Assembly (NCBI GenBank): GCA_003388505.1
Contig: QQVO01000033.1
Span: 1-64,000, forward strand
Length of the DNA: 64,000 nucleotides
Direction: 5' to 3'
Source of the DNA: Planctomycetota bacterium
Lineage (GTDB): Bacteria > Planctomycetota > Planctomycetia > Planctomycetales > Planctomycetaceae
In this document: positions 1 to 7,623 of the stretch, in pieces
How positions within the stretch are numbered: position 1 is the stretch's first letter
Layout of the letters: each line of letters begins with the position of its first letter
Translations under genes and position numbers: made by a program
The notes under the pieces: model-generated
The model's input: only the letters and a program-made list of their open reading frames with translations
Told to the model about the DNA's origin: nothing
The model's database searches: none

Positions 1-452
1 AGGCGACCGGAAAGGAACAGAAAGTCCGTATCGAGCAGTCGAGCGGTCTCTCCAAGGATGAGATCGAGCAGATGCAGAAGGACGCCGAGGCACACGCCGC
101 CGAGGACAAGCAGAAGCGCGAACTGGCCGAGACCAGAAACAAGGCGGAAACGCTTGTCTACGAAACCGAGAAGCTCATGAAGGAGCACGCCGATAAGCTC
201 GACGAGGGCGCCAAGTCGGCCGTCGAATCTGCGATGGAACGCGTCAGGGAAGCGGAGAAAGGCGAAGACGTCGCGGCGCTCAAGTCGGCCATCGAAAACC
301 TCGAACAGGCCATGCACGGCCTCTCGAAGCACATGTACGACGCCGCCCAGCAAGCCGCCGGCGGCGACGCCTCCGCGCCACCGGAAGAACCCACAACCAG
401 TTCCACGTCTGATGAGGACGTCATCGATGCGGAGTTTGAGAAGAAGGAGTGA
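1..452 (+). CDS. dnaK: Chaperone protein DnaK (Hsp70), C-terminal fragment
   Basis: The frame is open from base 3 and stops at 450-452, giving about 149 residues of the helical lid and disordered tail of Hsp70. The visible part begins with [17 protein letters not shown], the conserved end of the substrate-binding domain. It continues with a charged alpha-helical lid and ends in [13 protein letters not shown], close to the usual acidic DnaK tail. The ATPase domain lies outside the window. DnaK folds and holds client proteins with DnaJ and GrpE and hands aggregates to ClpB. clpB follows on the same strand at 1826, with two defence-like genes in between, so the chaperone genes may have formed one transcription unit. 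Confidence 0.95.
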   Translation, partial: ATGKEQKVRIEQSSGLSKDEIEQMQKDAEAHAAEDKQKRELAETRNKAETLVYETEKLMKEHADKLDEGAKSAVESAMERVREAEKGEDVAALKSAIENLEQAMHGLSKHMYDAAQQAAGGDASAPPEEPTTSSTSDEDVIDAEFEKKE

Positions 453-500
453 CGCTCATCGCGTTCATTCGCAAAGGAGTCGTACAGTGACGGACCGAGA

Positions 501-1292
501 ATGCCCAAGACGCTAACTTCCGATCCATCCATTTCCGAGATACGGCGGCATGTGCGGGTTCGCATCGGCTTGGCTTGCGCAGCTGCGGAGGACATGCAGC
601 TATCTGCAAAGAATGCGAGTCTCCGTGAGAGCCGCGCGGAGCCATCGGAAATAATCCATGAGATCGATGTATTCCGCGAACTTCCGCTTGGTTTTGGAAG
701 GAAACTGTTTGCGTGCATCATCTTCGTAGATCTCCGGGACTCAAGCAAACGCGCGTTCACGGTTGGAGAGAGGGAAACATATCTGACGATGCATGCGCTC
801 TTGCATGGTTTATCGTTTGTCGTGAAGCAATTTGGCGGAATCATCGTTGGCTTCCGCGGAGATGGGTTGTTCGCAGCGTTCGGGATGAATGAGCGAGGTG
901 AGACCGTGCCTCCCAACGAACTTGGTTCTGCCGTGCGCGACGCAGTGAGATGCGGGAAAGCCATGATTGAGGCGGTCGATCACGCAGTTGAACCGGAACT
1001 AGCCGAATTTGGCGTTACCGGCAACCTTCGAATCGGTGTAGGCATCGACGCCAATAATCTCGTTGTGACAAACATCGGTCTCTTCACGGCTAATGAGATT
1101 ACTGCGTACGGCAACCCGGTGAACAAGTCGGCAAAGCTTGCGGACGTCACTTACGGTAAGGTCATGATTACGAATGGAGCTTGGAAATTGGTTCCCAAAT
1201 CGAAGGACGGCAGGTGGTCAGCAAAAGCATACCTTCACGAGAAGGACGCACTGCACGTTCACTTTCCCAGCGATTACTCCGTTCTGACATAA
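501..1292 (+). CDS. pycC: Class III nucleotide cyclase, probable Pycsar pyrimidine cyclase (PycC)
   Basis: This 263-residue soluble protein has a single class III cyclase domain at about residues 68-225. The two metal-binding aspartates are visible: D77 in FVDLRDSS and D121 in GFRGDGLFAAF. RIGVGIDANNLVV and AYGNPVNKSAKL match the later cyclase motifs, with N208 in the catalytic Asn position. The transition-state Arg position is Lys (K212). There is no receptor, HAMP or transmembrane part, unlike most housekeeping cyclases. The next gene, 8 nt downstream, encodes a PycTM-like membrane effector. In known Pycsar systems such a cyclase makes cCMP or cUMP on phage infection. The pair therefore suggests a pyrimidine cyclase, but the base specificity cannot be read here. 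G+C is visibly lower than in dnaK and clpB. The only Shine-Dalgarno-like AAGGAG (474-479) is about 21 nt from the ATG, so the start is not certain. Confidence 0.8.
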   Translation: MPKTLTSDPSISEIRRHVRVRIGLACAAAEDMQLSAKNASLRESRAEPSEIIHEIDVFRELPLGFGRKLFACIIFVDLRDSSKRAFTVGERETYLTMHALLHGLSFVVKQFGGIIVGFRGDGLFAAFGMNERGETVPPNELGSAVRDAVRCGKAMIEAVDHAVEPELAEFGVTGNLRIGVGIDANNLVVTNIGLFTANEITAYGNPVNKSAKLADVTYGKVMITNGAWKLVPKSKDGRWSAKAYLHEKDALHVHFPSDYSVLT

Positions 1293-1300
1293 GCATACTC

Positions 1301-1822
1301 ATGTCCCACGAACATCGCGAATTTGCATGGAATGTGCACTCATACATCAATGAGCACATTCGATTTGGTGATGCGAAGGCCCTTGTAATTGTGGCATGGT
1401 CGTCGGCATTGATCGGCGCCCTGTACGGCGTTAACGCACACTCCGCCTTTATGGATAAGAAATTCTCCACAAATGTTGATTGGTCAGCCACGGGTTGGGC
1501 GCTGATGTCTCTGCTGAGTTTCATCATTTTGGTCGTTTCGTTTGTGCTTGCGATAATTGCAGTCCGCCCCAACCTTCGGAGTTCGCAAAAACTGGGCCTA
1601 GTCTTCTGGGAGTCTGTCCTCGGTTATAGGACCGGGGCCAATTACCACGAAGCTTTCACCGGCACCACCGAAAATGACCTCGTTCAGAATTTGACACATC
1701 ACATTTTCGACCTGTCTGGAGTTGCAAGCAGCAAATTCCGCTGGGTCAATGTCGCCATAATCTTCGCTGTCTTGGGAAGCATCTTCGCGCTCATTACTGC
1801 GCTAGGATATAAGTCCAACTGA
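1301..1822 (+). CDS. pycTM: Pycsar transmembrane effector, PycTM/DUF5706-like
   Basis: This 173-residue membrane protein starts at the ATG 8 nt after the cyclase stop; an upstream in-frame ATG lies inside the cyclase gene and is unlikely. The N-terminal helix carries YINEHIRFGDAKAL, the D-x-KA signature I know from Pycsar effector (DUF5706) proteins, leading into a first membrane span (about 26-45). A second span (about 66-90) ends in AVRPN. A soluble segment with LVFWESV and a conserved-looking NLTHHIFDLS...KFRW stretch follows, then a third span (about 148-168). In the known family the effector binds a cyclic pyrimidine nucleotide and damages the inner membrane, stopping phage growth. The stop is only 3 nt before clpB. 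Function is inferred from family resemblance and from pairing with the cyclase. Confidence 0.8.
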   Translation: MSHEHREFAWNVHSYINEHIRFGDAKALVIVAWSSALIGALYGVNAHSAFMDKKFSTNVDWSATGWALMSLLSFIILVVSFVLAIIAVRPNLRSSQKLGLVFWESVLGYRTGANYHEAFTGTTENDLVQNLTHHIFDLSGVASSKFRWVNVAIIFAVLGSIFALITALGYKSN

Positions 1823-1825
1823 ACT

Positions 1826-4471
1826 ATGCCATTCCGTCCCGACAAACTGACTGTCAAATCGCAGGAGGCCGTGCAGGCTGCGCAGCAGAGTGCGGAGTCG
1901 GCCGGGAACCCGCAGGTCACGCCGCTCCATCTGCTGAAAGCGCTCTTGGGCGAGCAGGAGGGCATCCCCCGCGCCGTGCTGCAGAAGATCGGCGCGAACG
2001 TCGGCCAGTTGGAAACGATGGTCGACGGGGAACTCGATCGGCTGCCCAAGTCGAGCGGCGCCGGCACGCAGGTCGGGGCCAGTCCCGAACTGATGCGCGT
2101 CCTCGAAGCCGCCCAGAAGCAGGCCGACGACATGCAGGATCAGTTCGTCTCGACGGAGCACCTGCTGTCTGCTCTCACGAAGGTCGAGGACGCAGCCAAG
2201 CGCCTGCTGGCGATCAACGGCGTTGAGGAAAACGACATCCTTGAGGCCCTCAAGGCCGTTCGCGGCGGACAACAGGTCACCGACCAGCATCCCGAGGACA
2301 AGTTCCAGGCGATAGAGAAGTACGGCAAGGATCTCGTCGAACTGGCCCGCAAGGGCCGCATCGATCCGGTCATCGGCCGCGACGCCGAAATCCGCCGTGT
2401 CGTGCAGGTTCTCTCGCGAAGGCAGAAAAACAACCCGGTTTTGATTGGCGAACCGGGCGTCGGCAAGACAGCCATCGTCGAGGGACTGGCCCACCGCATC
2501 GTGCTCGGCGACGTTCCCAACGTCCTCAAGAACAAGAAAGTCGTCGCGCTTGACATGGGGGCCCTCGTCGCCGGCGCGAAGTATCGCGGCGAGTTTGAAG
2601 ACCGCCTCAAGGCCGTGCTGCGAGAAGTCGAAGAAGCGCGGGGCGAAGTGATCCTCTTCATCGACGAACTGCATACGGTCGTCGGCGCCGGCGCGGCCGA
2701 GGGCGCGATGGACGCCTCCAACCTTCTGAAGCCGGCGCTGGCCCGCGGCGACCTGCATTGTGTCGGAGCCACGACGCTCGACGAGTACCGCAAGCACATC
2801 GAAAAAGACGCCGCGCTCGAACGGCGCTTCCAGCCGGTGATGGTCCGCGAGCCCAGCGTGGAGGACACGGTCGCCATTCTGCGCGGACTCAAGGAGCGCT
2901 ACGAGAAGCACCACAACATCAAGATCCGCGACGCCGCCCTCGACGCCGCGGCGACCCTCTCGGACCGGTACATCACCGACCGGTTCCTCCCCGACAAGGC
3001 CCTCGACCTCGTCGACGAGGCCGCCAGCCGCGTGTCGATGGAACTGCACAGCGTGCCGACCGAGATCGACGAGGTGCAGCGGCGGCTTACCCGGCTGGAA
3101 CTCGCCGCCCGGCAATTGCAGGATGAGAAAGAAGAGCACGCCGAGAGGGAACTGGCCGAGATCAAGGCCGAAATGGAGGAGCAGCGCAAGAAGCTGGCCA
3201 GCCTGACGGAACAATGGGAGGCCGAGAAGCTCGGTCTGGGCGACGTCCAGAGCGTGCTCGAAGGGCTGGAAGCGGCCGACCTCGAATACCAGCAGCTTGA
3301 AGCGGCGATCCGCGAGAAGACCGCATCCGGCCAGCCGGTTGACGAAGGGGACTACCAGAAGCTGTACGAACTCGAAACCCGCCGCCAGCAACTGCGGAAC
3401 CGCGTGGCGGAGCAGGAGGCGGCCAGCGAGGAACAGGCGGGCGAGGGCGAACAGAAGCCGCGGCTCTTGCGGCAGGAGGTCGGTCCGGAAGAAATCGCCG
3501 AAGTCGTCTCCGCCTGGACCGGCATTCCGGTCACGCGGATGCTGCAGACCGAGCGCGAAAAGCTGCTCCGCATGGAGGACGGCCTGCATCAGCGGATGAT
3601 CAACCAGGAGGAGGCCGTCACGGCCGTCGCCAACGCCGTGCGGCGGTCCCGGTCCGGCTTGCAGGACCAGAACCGGCCGATCGGGTCGTTCATCTTTCTC
3701 GGGCCGACCGGAGTGGGAAAAACCGAACTTTGCAAGGCGCTCGCCGAGTTCCTGTTCGATGACGAGCGGAACATGGTCCGCATTGACATGAGCGAGTTCA
3801 TGGAACAGCACTCGGTCGCCCGGCTGATCGGCGCGCCGCCGGGTTACATCGGCTACGAAGAAGGAGGCCGGCTCACCGAGGCCGTCCGCCGGCAACCGTA
3901 TTCGGTGGTGCTCTTCGACGAGATCGAAAAGGCCCACCGCGACGTGTTCAACGTCCTGCTGCAACTGCTCGATGACGGCCGGCTGACCGACGGGCAGGGC
4001 CGCACGGTCGACTTCACCAACACCATCGTCGTGATGACGTCCAACCTCGGCAGCCAGTCAATCGTCGAACTCTCCGGAACCGATCAGGAATCGGAGATCG
4101 AATCGCGCTGCATGGACGCGCTGAAGCACGCGTTCCGGCCGGAGTTCCTCAACCGCATCGATGAGGTCATCGTCTTCCACCCGCTGGGCAGAAGCGAAAT
4201 CCGCAAGATCGTCGACCTCCAACTCGCCCGCCTCGAGCGTCAGATGGAAGACCACGGCTACGGACTGGAAGTGACCGACGAAGCGAAAACGCTCCTCGCC
4301 AACCAGGGCTACGACCCGCAATACGGCGCCCGGCCGCTCAAGCGGGTGATCCAGCAGCGCGTCCAGAACTCCCTGGCCAACGCCATCCTCAGCGGCGAAT
4401 TTCCCGAGGGGAGCACAATCCGCGTCGACGCGCAGCACGGTGAATTCGCTTACTCGCGGATCGGCGGCTGA
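1826..4471 (+). CDS. clpB: ATP-dependent disaggregase ClpB (Hsp100)
   Basis: This 881-residue protein (E. coli ClpB has 857) has the full Hsp100 layout. It has an N-terminal double Clp_N repeat (1-150) and a first AAA+ module with Walker A GEPGVGKT (208-215) and Walker [10 protein letters not shown] long coiled-coil middle domain (about 410-545, rich in Glu/Lys/Arg) follows, which sets ClpB apart from ClpA. The second AAA+ module has GPTGVGKT (626-633), Walker [12 protein letters not shown] and a C-terminal D2-small domain with YGARPLKR. It pulls polypeptides out of aggregates with DnaK. The ATG lies 3 nt after the pycTM stop and has no well-placed Shine-Dalgarno (an AGGA is about 18 nt upstream), so initiation may depend on translation of pycTM. 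Confidence 0.97.
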   Translation: MPFRPDKLTVKSQEAVQAAQQSAESAGNPQVTPLHLLKALLGEQEGIPRAVLQKIGANVGQLETMVDGELDRLPKSSGAGTQVGASPELMRVLEAAQKQADDMQDQFVSTEHLLSALTKVEDAAKRLLAINGVEENDILEALKAVRGGQQVTDQHPEDKFQAIEKYGKDLVELARKGRIDPVIGRDAEIRRVVQVLSRRQKNNPVLIGEPGVGKTAIVEGLAHRIVLGDVPNVLKNKKVVALDMGALVAGAKYRGEFEDRLKAVLREVEEARGEVILFIDELHTVVGAGAAEGAMDASNLLKPALARGDLHCVGATTLDEYRKHIEKDAALERRFQPVMVREPSVEDTVAILRGLKERYEKHHNIKIRDAALDAAATLSDRYITDRFLPDKALDLVDEAASRVSMELHSVPTEIDEVQRRLTRLELAARQLQDEKEEHAERELAEIKAEMEEQRKKLASLTEQWEAEKLGLGDVQSVLEGLEAADLEYQQLEAAIREKTASGQPVDEGDYQKLYELETRRQQLRNRVAEQEAASEEQAGEGEQKPRLLRQEVGPEEIAEVVSAWTGIPVTRMLQTEREKLLRMEDGLHQRMINQEEAVTAVANAVRRSRSGLQDQNRPIGSFIFLGPTGVGKTELCKALAEFLFDDERNMVRIDMSEFMEQHSVARLIGAPPGYIGYEEGGRLTEAVRRQPYSVVLFDEIEKAHRDVFNVLLQLLDDGRLTDGQGRTVDFTNTIVVMTSNLGSQSIVELSGTDQESEIESRCMDALKHAFRPEFLNRIDEVIVFHPLGRSEIRKIVDLQLARLERQMEDHGYGLEVTDEAKTLLANQGYDPQYGARPLKRVIQQRVQNSLANAILSGEFPEGSTIRVDAQHGEFAYSRIGG

Positions 4472-4816
4472 CGGATCCGTCCGGCGTTGCCTTCATTCGG
4501 TTTCGGGAGCAGGGCTCCCTGTTCGTCTTTTCGCGTTTCTTGCGGCGATTCCTCCGAGAATGTTCTGCTGCCGTCTCTCGCTGCCTTGCCGGCGAACTTG
4601 CCGCCGTCTGAGAGAAAAAAGTGGGCCGGCCGGCCCGGGGTGAAGGGCAAACCTACGCTCGCAGGTGCTCAAGGACCGCTCCTGCTGCCAGCGATGACGC
4701 GTCGGTATCCCGGACGAACCTTGCTCCAGTTCCGGGAGGATCCAGGCGGACAGACGGAGGCCGCACGAACGTTGTTGTTCGCGCCTTCTACCTGTGGGGG
4801 CCGTGGTGCGCGGAAG

Positions 4817-4962
4817 GGTTTCGCTTCGAGCAATCGGCAGGAATTGGGAAGGCACTGGCGGAACGCCAGTGGCACCCGGCGCGCTTCGTCTGCGGGCGGT
4901 TTCGGGTTGAGCAATCGGAAGGAGTGGGGAGGGCACTGGCGGGACGCCAGTGGCGCCCAGCG
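4817..4962. repeat. Tandem repeat carrying CACTGGCG/CGCCAGTG palindromes
   Basis: Two diverged units of about 81 bp follow one another. Each contains GAGCAATCGG and a perfect 8-bp inverted repeat: CACTGGCG-GAA-CGCCAGTG at 4853-4871 and CACTGGCG-GGA-CGCCAGTG at 4934-4952. The same palindrome type recurs at 56759-56775 and 56806-56822, so this is a dispersed REP-like family. Confidence 0.75.
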
Positions 4963-5212
4963 ATGCAGGAGGGATGGGGCACGCGAAGGCGCGAAGACGC
5001 AAAGATGAGAGGGCGTGGTTTGAGAGCTGTCGATTGCACCCATCTCTCGATCCCCATTCGAGTGACTCTTCGAGAGATTCGAATGGAACGCGGATGACCA
5101 CGGAATGGACCGATTTTCGCTGATTGCTTTCTGTGGAGCGCAGAGTATTCACTCCTGGATCGATGCGGTCTCGTCGCTGCCACCTCTTGAAGAAATTTCC
5201 CGCGAAATCCGT

Positions 5213-5290
5213 TTTGATCCGCCAAGTCCGCGAAAATCTGTGTCCTGTTCGAGAATTCCTTGGGCCCGGTTTCTCGGGGCCGGGCCCCAG
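5213..5290. repeat. Dispersed repeat, copy 1 (ATCCGCCAAATCCGCG type)
   Basis: The stretch ATCCGCCAAGTCCGCGAAAA, then TCTGTGTCCTGTTC and GGGCCCGGTT, matches the segment near 13257-13330 with scattered changes. The boundaries are approximate. There is no coding content. Confidence 0.55.
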
Positions 5291-5351
5291 CCGAGTTGTG
5301 TGTAACCGGTCGCTCCTCAGAGAATCGTGGGGCGTTGCGCTGGGTGAGTGA

Positions 5352-6782
5352 TCAGGATGATCGGGTGGGAGAGGGGGGGCTCGCGAAGGCGCTCAGGCGT
5401 TGCTTCAATTGGTCGAGCAGGGCTGCGGCGAGGATCAGGCCGCCGAAGACGACTTTCTGCTCGTAGGAGGCGACGCCCGACATATTGAGGCCGTTCTCGA
5501 TGACGGCGATGATCAGCGCACCGACGAGGGTTCCGAACACGCGTCCTTCGCCGCCGGAGAGACTGGTGCCGCCGACGACGACGGCGGCGATGACCTTGAG
5601 TTCGTAGAGTTCGCCGGCGTTGGGCCTTCCGCCGACGAAGCGGGATGCGTCAAGAACGCCGGCGAGTCCTGCGAGCGCGGCGCAGACGGCGTAGACGAAG
5701 AGGGCGATGCGGGTGACGCTGATGCCGGAGAGATGGGCCGCCCTGGGGTTTCCGCCGACGGCATAGATGTATCGTCCCAGCCGGGTTCGGGTCATGAGGA
5801 CGTGGGCGGCGAGGTAGAGTGCGAGCATGAGCCAGATTGGATTGGGAACTCCCATTAACGTTCCGTTGCCGAGTTCGGCGAAACCGAACGGCTCGCCGGA
5901 GTCGTTGAATCCGGCGGCTTCGATGCGGATGGCTTCGGGCGTGGCGGAGGCGCCCTCCGTCAGCGAGCGCTGGTAGCCGACGGCCAGGATCAGCGCGAGG
6001 CCCCGGCCGATCATCATCACGGCGAGAGTGACGACGAACGCGGGGACGCGGGCGATGGCGGTCACAGCGCCGGTTCCGACGCCGCAGAGAGTGCAGAGTC
6101 CGACGGCGGCCAGGGGGGCGAGGATCATGCCGACGGGTGAGGCGTTCCCCCCGCCGGCCCAGGTCTGGAGCAGGATCGCCGTGACGACCCCGCTGAGAGC
6201 GAGGACGCTGCCGACCGAGAGATCGATGCCGCCGGTGATGATGACCATCGTCATGCCAATGGCGATGATCGCGATGTCGGCGTTCTGATTGATGACGTTG
6301 AGCAGATTGCCGCGCGTGAGGAAGCTGGGCCAACGATAGCTTTGCGGCTTGTAGACCCGTGTCCCGGCGACAGAGGGAAATTCGGCGGCGAGCCGATCAA
6401 GGCCCCTTGGCTGCAGGGGCCCCCATTTCGTGCCGGGGTCGTGCGTGGCGACGGCGTCGATGCGGGGATTCGCGGAGGCGATTCGGGAGAGGGCGCGGCG
6501 GGCGTCGGCCGGGGTGCGGGCCGTGACGGTTTCCAGCACCTGCGCTCCCTGGTCCTGGAGTTCGTCGGCGACGGCCTCGGCGAAGGCGCGATCCTGGTTC
6601 GATTCGCCGACAATGACGACGACGGCGGCGGCTGGTTCGTGAGTCGCGGCGATCGTCCGCGCCAGCTTGCGGCCGGCGGCCGGGGTGATTGGCTGGTGCT
6701 CGCTGATGGTGACGATGCTGTAGTAGATGCACAGCAGCAGCAGGACGAATACCGATCCGTACCGGGAGAGCAATCGCTTCAT
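5352..6782 (-). CDS. ABC transporter permease, RbsC/branched-chain type, with an extra N-terminal extracytoplasmic domain
   Basis: This is about 476 residues from ATG 6782 (an in-frame GTG at 6794 is possible). The part from about residue 155 is a typical BPD_transp_2 sugar permease. It has GMTMVIITGGIDLSVGSV, the hallmark of ribose-type permeases, then RVPAFVVTLA, GRYIYAVGGNPRAAHLSGI and GGTSLSGGEGRVFGT, in about nine membrane spans. Between the first span (about 8-26) and this core lies a soluble insert of about 120 residues with VVVIVGESNQDRAFAEAVAD and an Asp/Arg-rich alpha/beta-like pattern. The usual permease has no such insert. No ATPase or sugar-binding partner gene is adjacent, so its partners must lie elsewhere. 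The substrate is unknown; a sugar is likely by family. Confidence 0.85.
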   Translation of the reverse strand: MKRLLSRYGSVFVLLLLCIYYSIVTISEHQPITPAAGRKLARTIAATHEPAAAVVVIVGESNQDRAFAEAVADELQDQGAQVLETVTARTPADARRALSRIASANPRIDAVATHDPGTKWGPLQPRGLDRLAAEFPSVAGTRVYKPQSYRWPSFLTRGNLLNVINQNADIAIIAIGMTMVIITGGIDLSVGSVLALSGVVTAILLQTWAGGGNASPVGMILAPLAAVGLCTLCGVGTGAVTAIARVPAFVVTLAVMMIGRGLALILAVGYQRSLTEGASATPEAIRIEAAGFNDSGEPFGFAELGNGTLMGVPNPIWLMLALYLAAHVLMTRTRLGRYIYAVGGNPRAAHLSGISVTRIALFVYAVCAALAGLAGVLDASRFVGGRPNAGELYELKVIAAVVVGGTSLSGGEGRVFGTLVGALIIAVIENGLNMSGVASYEQKVVFGGLILAAALLDQLKQRLSAFASPPSPTRSS

Positions 6783-7187
6783 GCCGCGCGTCACCGCCCA
6801 GACGTGGGGAACGGGGGAGTCAGGTTTCGTCAGGACTGGCGTGTATTCTCCTGCGGTGCGGTGGGCCGTGCAACCTGATGGAGGGGGCTGAGGGGCGTTC
6901 GAGAGGTGTTGCCGTGATCGGGGGCGTGCTGTCGCCGCGTTCGCGGCTCTGCGAATTGGTTCGGGACGCGGACAGCGGGCTTACGCCCGCTGCTAAATGC
7001 TTTCGCGGCTTCGCCGCTGTTTGCTCGCTTGAGTCGGAGTTGATTCTCGCAGTTGGGGCTCGCGCAAGTTGCTCTGCCATGTGTCTCCGGCGATTCCGGG
7101 AAACAGATCGAGAAGACTGGTCTTCAAGGCCGTCGCGATGCTCTGCGGGGGGCGATTCGGGATCGAGCGCTCCCCTGCGGGTCGCGG
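6783..7187. other. Intergenic stretch with palindromes and a decayed repeat
   Basis: No gene is supported. Near 6968-7016 are the hairpins AGCGGGCTTACGCCCGCT and GCGGCTTCGCCGC. Around 7063-7125 is a decayed relative of the 105-bp repeat that starts AGAGCAAATTGCTCT (AGTTGCTCTGCCATGTGTC is recognisable). Promoters for the divergent permease and TPR genes must lie between here and 7623, but none can be picked with confidence. Confidence 0.5.
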
Positions 7188-7355
7188 CTAGCCCGGATTA
7201 TTCATGACGAGGGCCCGGTTCACTATAAGCGTTTGCCAAACAGCAGGTTATCGAGAAGTTGCCCAAAGCGCCGCGCTTTTCGAACGCATTACACGCCGAC
7301 GCCAAGTCAACGGTGACGCACGCTGGCAGCGTGCGCTACGAATAATCCGGGCTAG
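7188..7355 (+). mobile_element. 160-bp MITE, copy 1, with 12-bp TIRs and CTAG target duplication
   Basis: The element proper is 7192-7351. Its ends are the perfect inverted repeats CCCGGATTATTC and GAATAATCCGGG, and it is flanked on both sides by CTAG (7188-7191, 7352-7355). It carries the palindrome GCACGCTGGCAGCGTGC and no coding capacity. The sequence is identical by eye over all 160 bp to the inverted copy at 60921-61080. Four-base YTAR target duplications are known for IS5-group transposases, which could move it in trans; no such transposase is in this window. Confidence 0.85.
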
Positions 7356-7456
7356 AGCAAATTGCTCTACCATGTGTCCGCGTCGAGCGGTGTTCGGACT
7401 GTCGGGAACGAGAATCCGCGAGACAGATCGCCAACACTGATTTGCAAAGCGCTATA
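7352..7456 (+). repeat. 105-bp YTAG-bounded repeat (family A), copy 1
   Basis: It begins CTAGAGCAAATTGCTCT, an odd-centred palindrome, and ends GATTTGCAAAGCGCTATA. Other copies are at 18489-18593 (plus) and at 31996-32100, 38571-38676 and 60816-60920 (minus). The right end read backwards (TATAGCGCTTTGC) resembles the left end (TAGAGCAAATTGC), as degenerate terminal repeats would. The 160-bp MITE is inserted exactly at its left YTAG. Confidence 0.8.
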
Positions 7457-7623
7457 AACGGCGGGGTGGGGATTGACGGAAATCGTGTGAGAACCCCGAT
7501 TTTCGATTCGATGCTGATCTGGTATCGTGGGTAACGATATAATGGCGAGTGAAGCCGCTCGGCCGGTCGCCGTTCGGTCGAACGTTCTGTGGATTTCCGA
7601 CTCCCACTTCGGCTGAAACAACC

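Larger units (their letters stand above)
4472..5351. other. Intergenic region with degenerate repeats, no supported gene
   Basis: About 880 bases lie between clpB and the convergent permease gene. They hold a tandem pair of palindrome-bearing repeats (4817-4962), a GCGAAGACGC-type low-complexity stretch near 4985, and a dispersed repeat near 5213-5290 (ATCCGCC...AATCTGTGTCCTGTTC) that recurs near 13257-13330. Open frames here translate to repeat-derived peptides such as GATGVPPVPS and do not look coding. Confidence 0.6.

Noticed and set aside
158-964. Minus-strand frame of 268 codons across the dnaK end and the cyclase
   Set aside because: It crosses two clearly coding plus-strand genes and has Ser/Arg-rich low-complexity translation.
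501-1292. Reading the cyclase as an ordinary adenylate/guanylate cyclase signalling gene
   Set aside because: It has no sensor or membrane domain, and its direct partner matches the Pycsar effector. A CBASS reading was also set aside because the cyclase is class III rather than CD-NTase.
1802-3964. Long minus-strand open frame (720 codons) opposite clpB
   Set aside because: It is an antisense shadow of the high-GC clpB gene with no family resemblance. The same applies to long shadows at 8002-9723, 10123-11694, 36672-38435, 47324-49615 and 57743-59029.
4493-5152. Minus-strand open frame of 219 codons downstream of clpB
   Set aside because: It translates the palindromic tandem repeat into GATGVPPVPS-type peptides, a known sign of repeat-derived false genes in this group.
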